Assembly (NCBI GenBank): GCA_036927565.1
Contig: JAYESD010000002.1
Location: forward strand, 80,289,735-80,353,734
Direction of reading: 5' to 3'
DNA: 64,000 nt
Origin: Tuctoria greenei
Taxonomy: Eukaryota > Streptophyta > Magnoliopsida > Poales > Poaceae
Shown: one piece after another, positions 22,643-33,913 of the stretch
How the letters are laid out: each line of letters starts with the position of its first letter
How positions within the stretch are numbered: the stretch's first letter is position 1
Position numbers and translations under genes: made by a program
The notes under the pieces: model-generated
Told to the model about the DNA's origin: nothing
Seen by the model: only the letters and a program-made list of their open reading frames with translations
Database searches by the model: none

Positions 22643-25600
22643 GTGAACTACAAAGCCGGAGGAAAGCATTGGGTACTCGATAGCGGGTGCACCCAACATA
22701 TGACCGGCAATGATGGTATGTTCACCACCATAGAAAACCCCGGCAATCATGAACAAGTCACCTTTGGTGATAACTCTAAGGGAAAGGTAATTGGGTTAGG
22801 TAAAATTGCTATTTCAAATGATTTGTCCATTTCTAATGTTTTGTACGTTAAGTCACTTAGCTTTAATTTACTTTCTATTGCACAACTATGTGATCTTGGA
22901 CTAACGTGCACATTTAGCAAACATGATGTTGTTGTGAGTAGTGAAACTAGCCAAGACATAGTCTTCAAAGGATTTCGGCATGGACATCTCTACCTAGTGG
23001 ACTTCGCCAACAAGAATGCAAGCTTGACCACTTGTCTTTTCACTAAGACAAGCTTGGGTTGGCTATGGCACCGACGCATAGCGCACATAGGGATGAGCAA
23101 ACTCAAGAAGTCATTCAAGCTTGGGATGGTGACCGGCGTGAAGGATGTCACATTTGAGAAGAACAATCTTTGTAGCGCTTGTCAAGCCGGGAAGCAAGTT
23201 GCTTCACACCATCCAATGAAGACAATGGTGCCAACCTCCAAGCCACTTGAACTACTCCACATGGACCTCTTCGGACCGTCCATCAAAGCCTTGGCGGTAA
23301 CCTCTATTGTCTCGTTATTGTTGATGACTATTCTCGCTATGCTTGGACTCTATTTTTAGGAGACAAGAGTGAAACTCCGGAAGTGTTCAAGACCTTCGCC
23401 AACCGCGCTCAAAGGTAATTTCAACTTCCCATCATCAAGGTCCGGAGTGACAACGGCACCGAATTCAAGAACTACAACATTGGGGAGTGGTGTGACCGCG
23501 AAGGCGTGAAACATGAGTTTTCGGCCATATACACTCCTCAACAAAACGGTGTCGTTGAAAGGAAGAACAAGACACTCATCACTCTTGCAAGAGCAATGCT
23601 TGATGACTACGGCACGTCGGAGAAGTTTTGGGCCGAAGCGATCAACACGGCGTGCCATGCCGCAAATAGGGTCTATCTACATCGACTACTTCAAAAGACC
23701 CCGTACGAGCTTCTCATTGGGAGAAAGCCCAACATCTCCTACTTTCGAGTCTTTGGATGCAAGTGCTACATCTACCGCAAGAAAAGGCTCGGTAAGTTTG
23801 AAAGAAGATGTGATGTTGGTATATTTCTTGGTTATGCATCAAACTCAAAAGCATATCGAGTATTCAACCAAACCTCCGGTTTAGTTGAAGAAAGTTGTGA
23901 TGTTGAGTTTGATGAATCTAATGGCTCCCAAGAGGAGAGTTTTGGTCATGATGAAATAGATGATGAGCCTCTACGAGAAGCCATGAAGAACATGATCATT
24001 GGAGACATCAAGCCGAAAGTTGAGGAGAGCCATTATCAAGGGGGAGCTTCAAGTTCCAACAACAACACCTCCGTGGCACCTCAAGTTGACGAAGAAGAGA
24101 AGGATGATCCATTGCCAACTCAAGACTCACAAGCACAACAACATCAAGAAGAAGAAGTCCATGATCAAGTCCAACCACAAGAGGAGCAACACGCATCACC
24201 TTCGCCAAGTGCTTCACAACCACTTATGAGGCATGGACGCATCTCCAAGGCGCATCCAATGGACCAAATCATTGGAAGTCCGTCAAGGGGTGTAAGCACA
24301 CGTTCTCGCCACTTTGCTTCATTTTGTGAGCACTACTCGTTTGTTTCGTGCGTAGAACCCACTCACATTGAGGAAGCACTCCAAGACCCAAATTGGGTGA
24401 TGGCCATGCAAGAAGAACTCAACAACTTCATCCACAATGAAGTTTGGGTGTTGGAGGAGCAACACAAGGACAAGAACGTCATCAGAACAAAGTGGGTGTA
24501 CCGCAACAAACAAGACGAGAATGGTGTTGTGGTCCGCAACAAGGCAAGACTTGTGGCCAAAGGGTTCTCGCAAGTTGAAGGACTAGACTTTGGGGAGACA
24601 TTTGCCCCGGTCGCCTAGCTAGAAGTCATATGTATACTTCTTGCCTTTGCATCACATCATAGCATTAGGCTTTATCAAATGAATGTGAAAAGTGCCTTTC
24701 TTAATGGTTACATTAACGAGCTTGTTTATGTTGAACAACCTCCCGGGTTTGAAGATTCGAGAAATCCTAATCATGTGTATAGGTTGCACAAGGCGCTCTA
24801 CGGGCTCAAGCAAGCACCTAGGGCGTGGTACGAACGACTACGGGACTTCCTCATCATGCAAGGATTCAAGATCGGGAGGGTGGACACTACACTCTTCACC
24901 AAGGACATCAACGGAGATTTGTTCATTTGTCAAATTTATGTTGATGATATTATTTTTGGTTCAACTAACGAAGCTCTTAGCCATGAGTTTGGCAAAATGA
25001 TGTCTAGGGAATTCGAGATGTCAATGATTGGAGAGCTCAACTTCTTCCTTGGATTTCAAATCAAGCAACTTCAAGAGGGGACCTTCGTCTATCAAGAGAA
25101 GTATACCAAGGACCTCTTGAAGAAATTTGAGATGGGATATTGTAGCTCAAGAAGCACTCCAATGGCAACCAATTGTCATCTCGACGCGGATAAGGATGGT
25201 AAACCTATTGATCAATCTAACTACCGTTCTATGATTGGTTCATTGCTTTACCTTACCGCATCTAGGCCCGATATCATGTTTAGTGTATGCTTGTGTGCTC
25301 GCTTTCAAGCGGCACCTAAAGAATCGCATAGGAAGGCGGTCTTTAGGATACTTAGGTATCTTAAGCATACCCCAAGTGTGGGCTTTTGGTACCCTAAAGG
25401 TGCAAAATTCCATCGTGTGGGATACTCGGATTCGGACTTTGCCGGATGCCGCGTGGATCGCAAGAGTACCTCCGGTGGGTGCCACTTGCTTGGGCGTTCC
25501 CTAGTATCTTGGTCAAGCAAGAAGCAAAACTCCGTCGCCTTGTCCACGGCGGAAGCAGAGTATATTGCGGACGATGCATGTTATGCTCAAATTCTTTATA

Positions 25601-25890
25601 TGAAACCAACCCTTTTGGACTTTGGTATTAAACTTGGTTGCGTGCCTCTCCTTTGTGACAATGAAAGTGCGGTTAAGATAGCTAAAAACCCCGTTCAACA
25701 CTCCCGCACTAAGCACATTGATATTCGCCATCATTTCCTAAGGGACCATGAAGCTCAGGGAGACATCTCCTTGAGAGGTGTTAGGTCCAAAGAACAATTG
25801 GAGGATATCTTCACTAAACCACTTGATGAGAAAACTTTTTCTAAGCTAAGAAGTGAATTAAATGTGCTAGATGCAATGAACGTCATGTAA
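22643..25890 (+). pseudogene. Copia pol of element C (protease, integrase, RT, RNase H), frameshifted
   Basis: Protease WVLDSGCTQHM is intact near 22670. The pre-integrase zinc region follows (HRRIAHIG, CSACQAGKQ). Integrase is broken: a frameshift near 23285 just after HMDLFGPS, and a stop near 23415 before VRSDNGTEF. From 23506 the frame is open through [11 protein letters not shown] to a TAG at 24616-24618 at the start of RT. RT then has [26 protein letters not shown] and an intact YVDDIIFG near 24940. RNase H ends the region ([20 protein letters not shown]), stopping at 25890. The copy could have active RT residues but no intact polyprotein. Confidence 0.92.
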
Positions 25891-26480
25891 GAATGCACTT
25901 CATATAGGTCTTGCCTAACTCTCAAAGGATAGGGGTGAGCAAGGGTTAGCTTGGGATGGAGGTTCCTTTGGATTTCCCAAGGTTTGGAGAGTGGTTCTCC
26001 CTGAAGAAGCCTTTGAAAGGTTCAAACTTGGCAAGATAGATTTATTTTATGCCTTGCATGATGCCTGCCATATAGACTCACAACTTCTTGCATTATAAAA
26101 TGTTTGGCATTGCATACGGTAGATTGTCACAAAGGAGAACCCACCTCATGAGAAAGAGACTTGTTTGAAATGCAATATCTCAACTCATATAAGGTGGAAA
26201 GAACAAAATGTTAGGTGCGTTAATGCCTAGAGGAACATGCTTCAAAGAGATAGAAGTCTTCATACTCTAACTCACAAAGCATGGGCCTTACATTTTATTT
26301 GGATAATTTCCTTCCCATTTTCTTCCTTCGGTGTTCTATTTGCTTTAAGGCCTAGCCAAGTTATTGGCATATTAGTATCTTTGAGGGGTAAGGGGTTGCC
26401 CAAAAGGTCCTAAGACATGTGTTTCTCATGGCTTGTTTGTTTGGTCAAATGGCATATATGGGATGTTATTGTTCTGTAGT

Positions 26481-26830
26481 CATCGGATTATCCGATGCCT
26501 AGGTCAATCCCTCATCGGATCAATTGGTGTTCAATCTCCAAGGGCCAGTTCAGTCAGAATCTCAAATGATCTGACGAGTTCATCCTGAAAAACATCGATC
26601 CATCCGATGTGTACAATTCTGGAACTTTGGTCAATTCCACCGATGCTACCTCCTCCCTCGTCGGACCATCCGGTGTCAACATTCCATTTTTGAACACCCT
26701 TACTGTACCGTTCGACCGATGATCCCATCCTTCAACGTCGGTCCATCTGGTGACAACAGTACCTTTTTGAATATCCTTACTGTGGCATTCGACCGATGCT
26801 TCTCATGTTCAACATTGGTCCATCCGGTGT
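26481..26830. repeat. Internal copy of the LTR-type CATCGGAT/ATCCGATG motif cluster
   Basis: At least six copies of motifs such as CATCGGATTATCCGATG, CATCGATCCATCCGATG and CGTCGGACCATCCGGTG occur here. They match the LTR cluster of the same element in sequence style and spacing, although the surrounding DNA is not LTR sequence. Confidence 0.75.
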
Positions 26831-26859
26831 TAAATTTACGGCTAGGGTTTGGGACCCAC

Positions 26860-26867
26860 TATTTAAA
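26860..26867 (+). promoter_or_regulatory. Possible internal TATA box upstream of the env-like ORF
   Basis: TATTTAAA lies ~390 bp before the ATG at 27252 and directly after the internal motif cluster, the same layout as in the LTR. No transcript evidence is available. Confidence 0.35.
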
Positions 26868-27251
26868 CGTCGTTTTGCCTTCGTCGTTTTCTCTCTCCCG
26901 ATTCTGTCGCCAAATCACACTGTCGCCGTTCCTCTCGCCGCGCCACCACCGACCACCGCCGCCGTCTCCAGCCGCCGCCGCCGTGCTCCCGCCGCCGCCA
27001 CAGCACCACTGCAGCCGCCGCCACCACACCACCTCAGCCGCCGCCGTCGCCACCGCTTCACCCAGCCGCCGCCGCGCCTCCACCCAAGTGACGCCGCCGC
27101 CTCCTCCCGTGCACCACCAAGCCACCCCACACGCACACATCGTCGCTGTGGTACCTTCCCAAACGGTCGTCTCACCGCCGTTAGGGTTTCCGGCTGCCTC
27201 TATCATCGTTCGGTGCGCGTAACTTTGTCAACCTCACTCTCGCGCATCGCA

Positions 27252-29393
27252 ATGGCTCGCGACAAGAAGAACAAGGGCAAGGCCATCGCGGAGCCGGCCG
27301 CGAAGAAGCAAAAATTGTCGAAGGAGGAGAAGAAGGCGTTGATGGCCGCTCACGCCGCCGAGGAGCGTGAGCGTGGCCGAGGAGGATCGCTGAGGATCCG
27401 CGAGGCTCGTCCGAGGCAGCCTCCTATGATCGATGATTCTGAGGCCAAAGAAGAGCCGGTAGAGCCTCTCGTCCGCCGGCGCTCAGCCCGGACCCGTGGG
27501 GGTCATCCCACGGCAGCTCCACGTCCGAGACCGACGGCTGCCGATCGTCGTGGGGACAGGGAGGCCCAGCGAGCTATCTACGAGATGGACACCACTGCCC
27601 ATGTTTCTGAAGGAGTCCGGTTGACCGACTACGGGAAGATGAAGGCCAAGTAGCTTCGCAGACTCAGGTGGAGTGTGCTGCTTGAGGAGTGGTACCTGCA
27701 GCCCCGGGAAGCCCTTGTAGATAGTCGTTTCTGGACTGTGACGCAGGCGTCTCTCTACGAGACTTACAGACGCCAAGGACACAAGTTGTTCCAGCACAAC
27801 TTCCTGGACTGGGATCAGCTTGCTCTGGCTGCCGAGACAGAGATTCGACCTTATTTCGAGAGGTACAGAGGTCTGGTGCAGCTAGTGTCCTATGAGAGGA
27901 GCGCCTACGTGGAGGATTGGGTCCGCGTGTTCTACGCCACCCTCTACGTCTCTGAGGGAAGAAGATTGATTGATTTCATGTTCATGGGACAGCACTATCA
28001 CCTGACGAGGCAGACGCTGGCACAGCTGCTGGGAGTGGACTTGCACGACACCTGCGTGCATGAGAGGGTCTACGGTCAGGCAGATCCACCGAGGAGGCCT
28101 CTCACTGGAGGAGTGGCACCACCTCTGGAGGAGATTTGTTCCCTGTTTGGTCCCACTTTCTCTCCTGACCAGCCGAGAGTACCGGCCTTGTTGACTCCAG
28201 CTGCGCGCACAGTGCACCTCGCCTTGCGCCGCACGCTCCTGCCGAGGTCTGGCTACTTGGAGGAGTTCACCAGCTTACAGCAGACTCTCCTGTTCTACAT
28301 CATGAACGGGATGGAGTTCGACATAGTGGATTTCCTCATATGCGAGATAGAGGATGTGATCACAGACGGAGTGGGCATGATGAGGCAGCTCGTATATGGA
28401 CACTGGATCAGCTACCTGCTCACCATGATGGTTCCTGAGGGGTCTGCCATGCATGACCGCCTCACTGACGAGGGTGTCACACGGTTCGGTCACTACCGTG
28501 CCCCAGCTCCTGGAGACCGCCGCCTTGGCCGTCCAGTCGAGCGTCAGGTCAGGGCTCGTCTTTCTGAGGAGGACTGGTCGGACTTGGAGAAGGAGGATGA
28601 GAGGCTAGCAGAGGCAGAGGCACAGGGTGAGGACCTGCAGCACATATGGTCCGAGAGCGACACCGACGATAGTGTCGAGGAGTACTTTCCACCTCCTCCC
28701 TCACCCAGGCAGCACGACGCGGAGGCTGGAGGCTCTACAGTGCCACCACCTACTCCACCTCCCGTCACTGAGGCACAGGTCACTCAGCCTTCAGAGCTGA
28801 CTTCGCTCCTCCAGCAGATGGTTAAGCAACAGCGTCTGGACAGGCTGGCAGCAGAGCAGGTTGCCCGTCTCCTTTAGCTCCAGCAGCAGCAGCAGGAGAT
28901 GCAGTGTCAGATCGCCTGTGAGAGGCGTGAGGACACTGACTGGCTGACTGGACTCATCGACCAAATGCACCAGCGCACCCTCGACCAGCAGCAGCAGACG
29001 CAGCAGGCGATGATGGGCATCCTGGGGTTGATCACCAACCTCTACACCCAGACCGGGATTGCCCTCCCGTCGCAGCTGCCAGGAGTCGCTCCACCACCAC
29101 CAGTCCTGGCTCCAGCTGTCGCTCCGGTGCCGTCTACGCCGATTCCCTCCATCAGCATGTCTCCACTTCTGGCTCCTGGTGCTCCGATTCACTCCCCGCT
29201 GCCGGCTACGACCCTGTTTCAGCAGACGCCGACCTCCGTCGTCAGTGCCCCTGTTCCAGCAGCTCCTACACAGCAGGCACCGACAGTGGCTCCTATGGCT
29301 CCGGCAGCTCCTTTCACCGTTTCTCCAGCCAGCAGCTCCGACGACAGCGACGGTGACCAGTTCGTCATCGCGCCTAGTACTCAGGGTCCTTAG
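27252..29393 (+). pseudogene. Env-like third ORF of element C, two in-frame TAG stops
   Basis: A single frame of about 714 codons runs from ATG 27252 (MARDKKNKGKAIAEP) to TAG at 29391-29393, interrupted only by TAG at 27651-27653 and 28875-28877. The N-terminus is basic and Lys/Arg-rich. The middle (27675-28500) is a globular region of the kind annotated in plants as a putative plant transposon protein domain (for example LIDFMFMGQHYHLTRQTLAQLLGVD). A Gln-rich coiled segment and a Pro-rich tail follow. No signal peptide or clear transmembrane helix is visible, so a true envelope role is not supported. Its position between pol and the 3' LTR is that of the env-like gene in Sireviruses. Confidence 0.75.
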
Positions 29394-29786
29394 GCACTCG
29401 GATCCCTTTTTGGTGTCTTGATGCCAAAGGGGGAGAAGAGTTAGAGGAGTCAGGGGGAGGAGAGCTTAGACTCAGGGGGAGTGTGAGGAGTGTCTTAGTC
29501 TCAGGGGGAGTCCTTCTTATGAGTCATCTTTTGTAATTTGGAGTTTAATTTGGAGTTCATCTATATTTTGTGTAATTCGATGCATTTGGTGTTCATTGAG
29601 TACTCTTATGTTCGATTGAGCTTAGTTGGTGTTACTCACTTATTCACACTTGAGTTATTGATCGTTTTTAAGGCTTCAAATGTTAAGTGTGATATCTTAC
29701 ATATCCGTTTAAGTTTCATTTTACCAAATTCATTACTATTGCGCTTTAATTGTTGTGTTGTCATCAATCACCAACAAGGGGGAGAT
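29394..29786 (+). other. Repeated polypurine tracts before the 3' LTR of element C
   Basis: Five tracts of the AAGGGGGAG/CAGGGGGAG type occur at about 29424, 29450, 29472, 29501 and 29775-29786; the last abuts the LTR. Multiple tracts are a hallmark of Sireviruses. Confidence 0.85.
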
Positions 29787-31199
29787 TGAAAGCATCTAGG
29801 TCCCCATGAGGTATGGTTTTGGTGATTAATGACAACCATTGGATTTTACTAATGAATTTGTGAATGCAAGGTCCCCATAATCACTCAATCAAATGAAATA
29901 AACATGTTATTGGAGACTCATATACAATCAATGTATGAGATCAAATCAATTATGTGAAGACAAGAAGTGAAAGCTCTTATGTCAAAGTCACTCAATCAAA
30001 ATTGAAGACCCTTAATGATTGACAATCATCAGAGATACAAGTTCAACAAAGTCTAAGAGGTCATTTGAGCAAGACACAAACATTCACTTAGAAACAACCC
30101 GAAGCAAACAAAACCAACTCACCGGATCAACCGATGATCCCTCAGAATAACACATCGGTCGAGTTGGTTTAGCTGAAGAAGAAGACCTCAGAACCAAGTA
30201 CTCACCGGATCATCCGATGTGAATGGATCAGTAACATCGGTCCATAAGTACAGTTTGCAAGATCATTGGACCAAGTGTAGCACCGGATCATCCGATGTAC
30301 AAAGAAGCACACATCGGTCGATTACTCTAGTAAGCATCAAGATTGAGAAAATTCTGAAGGAAGAGCCACCGGATCATCCGATGAGAAGACAGGATCAACA
30401 TCGGTCTAACAACGGTCATATCTGACACAATGACGTCAGCTAAAGTAACTTGACCGATGATAACTAAAGGGGAGACATCGGATCATCCGGTGTTCACAGT
30501 AAAGTTCTGTCAGCCTACTTTTCCAACGGCTATTTCGGGGAGGCTGGCTATAAATACCCCCTAATCCTGTCATTTCGTCAAGTCTTGATCACCAGACACC
30601 ATCAACACATCCACAAGCGTTCAAGACCAAGAGCAATCACTTCCACACCATTTTGATCATCTATACACCAAGATTTAGGCTAGAACTAGCTAGAGAGAGA
30701 GCTTGTGTGCCACCATTCTGGGTGAGTGGACTCTCTAGGATAGTGTGAGAGCCTCAATGGAGTGCCCTTGGTGTTTGTAACTGTGAGAAGACTTTCGGAG
30801 CTTGCCAAGGCGTGTGTGGAAGCCCGGAAGGTCGGAGTTGTACAAGGCTTGAGCTCCACCTTGCCAAGGGAGGCGAACGGAGAGGAATAGTGAAGATCCC
30901 TCATCTCGGTGACTTGGGTGTGGCAAAACCCCTTGGTGGGTGCCACAACATGGATGTAGGAAGATCTTGACGATCTTGCCGAACCACGGGATAAATCCTT
31001 GTCTCCTCGGGAGTTTGCATCCTTCTCCTTTCCCTTACTTTCATGCATTTTATATTCCGCGAAGTCTCTATCTACTAGAATGCATAGATAGTTTGCGTAG
31101 GGAATTGGGATTTAGAAATTAAGTTTCATTGCTTAGAATTTTTTGAAGAAAGCCCAATTCACCCCCCCCCCCCCCCCGCTTGGGCATTCGGTCCTTACA
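29787..31199 (+). repeat. 3' LTR of element C
   Basis: It is nearly identical to 19049-20452. The clearest difference is a C run of 16 bases at 31162-31177 against 7 in the 5' LTR. Confidence 0.95.
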
Positions 31200-31296
31200 A
31201 AAAAAGGAATCACAAAGTCATATATATATAAAATATTATGCTCATATTATTTTTATTTCAGATTCACACATAAACTTCCCAAGTTTCAAAACTCCC

Positions 31297-32184
31297 CCTC
31301 AATTTAAGCCATGAGGATGCATAACCCCTAATTCACTACGAATGAAACAAAAATGAGCGAAATCAAAAGATTTTATAAAAATGTCAGCTGTTTGTTGTTC
31401 GTTATCTACATGGTGAAGCACAATGTTTCCTTTTTCAATATTATCACGGTAAAAGTGATACCTAATGTCAATGTGCTTTGTTCTTGAATGTTGCATGGGG
31501 TGCAATGCAAATGGCACTAGTGTTATCACAAAATAGAGGAACACTATCTAAATCAACCCTATAGTCCCTAAGAGTTTGAACAATCCAAAGAATTTGTGAG
31601 CAAGCGCTAGTAGTAGCTACATATTCAGATTTGGTTGTAGATTATGCAACTGAACTTTGTTTTCTAGAGTACCAAGCAACAATTGAATTACCAAGAAAAT
31701 GACAAGCACCCGAAGTACTTTTCCTATCAATCCTACAACCCCAAAATTAGCATCCGAAAAAGCTTTCAAAGTAACAGTTGAGGAAGAAGGAAGAAAAATG
31801 CCAAATTCTTGAGTTCCATGTAAATACCTGAGAATCCTTTTGACGGATTGACGATGTGAAAAACGTGGGGAAGCTTGAAATCGTGCACAAAGACATACTC
31901 TGAATTGTATGTCCGGTCTTGATACTGTGAGGTACAAAAGTGATTCAATCATGCTTCTATATTCTTTTTGATTTACCGGGTCACCATCTTCATCAAGTTC
32001 ATATATTGTTGTTGTACCCATTGGTGTCCGAAGAGGCTTGCTTTTTTCCATGCTGAAGCGCTTAAGAAGGTCTATTGTATACTTTGTTTGATGCACAAAG
32101 GTTCCCTCCTTAGTTTGCTTGATTTGATGCCCCAAAAAGTATGTGAGTTCTCCTATCATACTCATCTCAAATTTTGAACTCATA
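31297..32184 (-). pseudogene. RT end and RNase H of element H pol, degraded
   Basis: The minus-strand fragments match the C-terminal part of the B1 pol: EFEMSM-like start, [32 protein letters not shown] and the same MHPHGLN end at 31297. There are frameshifts near 31550-31680 in the RNase H region. The 5' side of the RT is missing because a solo LTR and a deletion lie at 32185. Confidence 0.88.
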
Positions 32185-33913
32185 TGTGAGACCTATGTGT
32201 GCTTAATACATTGGCTATGACGACAAAATTTTTGAATTTTTCCAAAACACCCATCTCATCAAGTTCCGACTCTAGGTCTGAGCTCCTGCAAGGTCCGACG
32301 ATAGGTCCGACTTGTTTTGGGTAGCTCCGGCAAGGTCCGACGTAAGGTCCAACTTGTTTTGGCTAGGTCCGACTTACTTTGTCTAGGTCCGACATGTTTT
32401 GGCTAGGTACGACTTGCTATGGCTAGGTCCGACTAGCTTTGATATGCTCCGACGGTAGGTCCTTCTAGCTTGGGTAAGCTCCATTTCAAGGTCCGATCAG
32501 CTTTGGCAAGGTCAAGTGCTAGTCTGCAATGGTTCTTCTTTTACCTTGCAATGTTTCGAACTTGCTTTACATCTATGGAAAGTATGCTTAGTATTCTTTT
32601 ACTAAGTTTTTGGTGTGTTTTGGTGGTTATGGCTGATATCATCTTGCTACGGTTTGCAACATGCTTATGTGAGGTGCTCACGTAAGGTGTTGTGGTTTCA
32701 GAACTAACGTGAGACAAGTCGTGGACTTGTGCTTGGAAGTATCGGTTATTTATTCATGTGCAGGTGTTGCTTGAGTTCAAGACATGGTTGGTGACAGGAT
32801 CCATTGAACTAGTCTTAGGGAGAAGATGAGGTTCAACAACCATGTTCGGGAGGAATTGTGGTTGAGCTGATTGGGAGGTCGTGCAACATGTTTGAATCAA
32901 GAACAATGCATATGAAGGTATCGTGGATGTTGTTGCAAGGTGTTTGCACGTGTGCAAGGAGTGCATGGACGTGGCTACATGGTTCCAAGGCGTGATGAAG
33001 AGATGTGGACGTAAAAAATTGGTCAGAAAGGTCCAACCGACTAGGTTATGGACTCAGGCTGTGGCTGAGTCGGGTTTGACTCAAATATGGAAAGATTTGA
33101 GTTGGTTATGATACGATTTTGTGTGGGTCACGAAGTTGGGTTGTTTTAGGAATGTGGGATACATTCCTAAGGTGTTTGGAAGTCTTAAGATTGCTTCTAT
33201 CTACGTATAGAAGAGTCTTGAGCAGTTATGGAAAGTTTCGCTTCGTGAATCGAGTAGGATTAGAGTCATAGGTTGAGTTGAGTTGGCCTTCGGGCTGGTT
33301 ATATAAGCAAGGGAGGCCAGAGCTCATAGTGGACGACTTTAGGGTTGTTCCTCTTGTGGTTTGATCAATAAAATTTGTAGTTTAAAGGAACTTTTGTGCC
33401 TTGTTCGTTCGATTTGTTTTCGTCAAGTTTTTCTCATCGAGTTTCTACACAGCACAACCTTGCTTCGGTGATTTTATCATAACTCGAGTTTTACAAATCC
33501 AATTGACATGATTATTTTGGGTTGTCTTCACAACTTGATTATATATCATCTGTGAAAATTTCACGATCATTGGATTTGTGGTTTTGGATCTACACGAGTT
33601 TCTTTGCAGTATTGCAGATCTGGTTTTTTCTCGTGTAGAACAGATTGACCTTCGTTCAATCTTTTGTTTATAACTTGAGTTTTTCTCGACGGTTTTTCGT
33701 GATTCTTGTTGTCGTGTCTTCATGACTTGATTCTCCGCAATCTATACTGGTTTTGTCACGATTGATCATGTTTAGGTTAGTCACACACACGATTTCTTAA
33801 CAGATTGATTTTCTACCGAGGGGTTTTTATTGCTTCCGCTGAAAGGTTATAATCTACCATTCACCCCCCCCCCCCCCCCTCTGGTAGCTTTTCACGTGAT
33901 CTTCGATCTTACA
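32185..33913 (+). repeat. Solo LTR of family B, opposite orientation to its host
   Basis: It starts TGTGAGACC and ends CGATCTTACA, so the LTR reads on the plus strand while element H reads on the minus strand. TATATAAG is at about 33301. A 16 bp C run lies at 33864-33879. No target duplication is visible (tcata against gcttc). Host pol sequence equivalent to about 12313-13033 of B1 is absent at this site. Confidence 0.88.

Larger units (their letters stand above)
25891..27251 (+). other. Spacer between pol and env-like ORF of element C
   Basis: No coding sequence is convincing. The 26481-26830 part carries motifs like those of the LTR, followed by TATTTAAA. From 26900 to 27200 it is CCG/CCGCC-rich low-complexity DNA whose translations in several frames are not genes. 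Confidence 0.75.
19049..31199 (+). mobile_element. Element C: Sirevirus with env-like ORF, inserted in element H
   Basis: It is a 12.2 kb element with LTRs 19049-20452 and 29787-31199, flanked by aaaaa (19044-19048 and 31200-31204). The order is LTR, primer-binding site, gag, protease, integrase, RT, RNase H, a spacer, an env-like ORF, several polypurine tracts, LTR. The two LTRs differ at only a small number of sites by eye, so it is the youngest insertion here. Even so, gag, integrase, RT and the env-like ORF all carry stops or frameshifts. Confidence 0.95.

Noticed and set aside
26719..27251. Pro/Ala-rich overlapping reading frames on both strands before the env-like ORF
   Set aside because: They come from CCG/CCGCC low-complexity DNA, occur in several frames at once and have no recognisable domain.
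27252..29393. True viral envelope glycoprotein
   Set aside because: No signal peptide, clear membrane anchor or cysteine-rich ectodomain is seen, so only the positional label env-like is justified.
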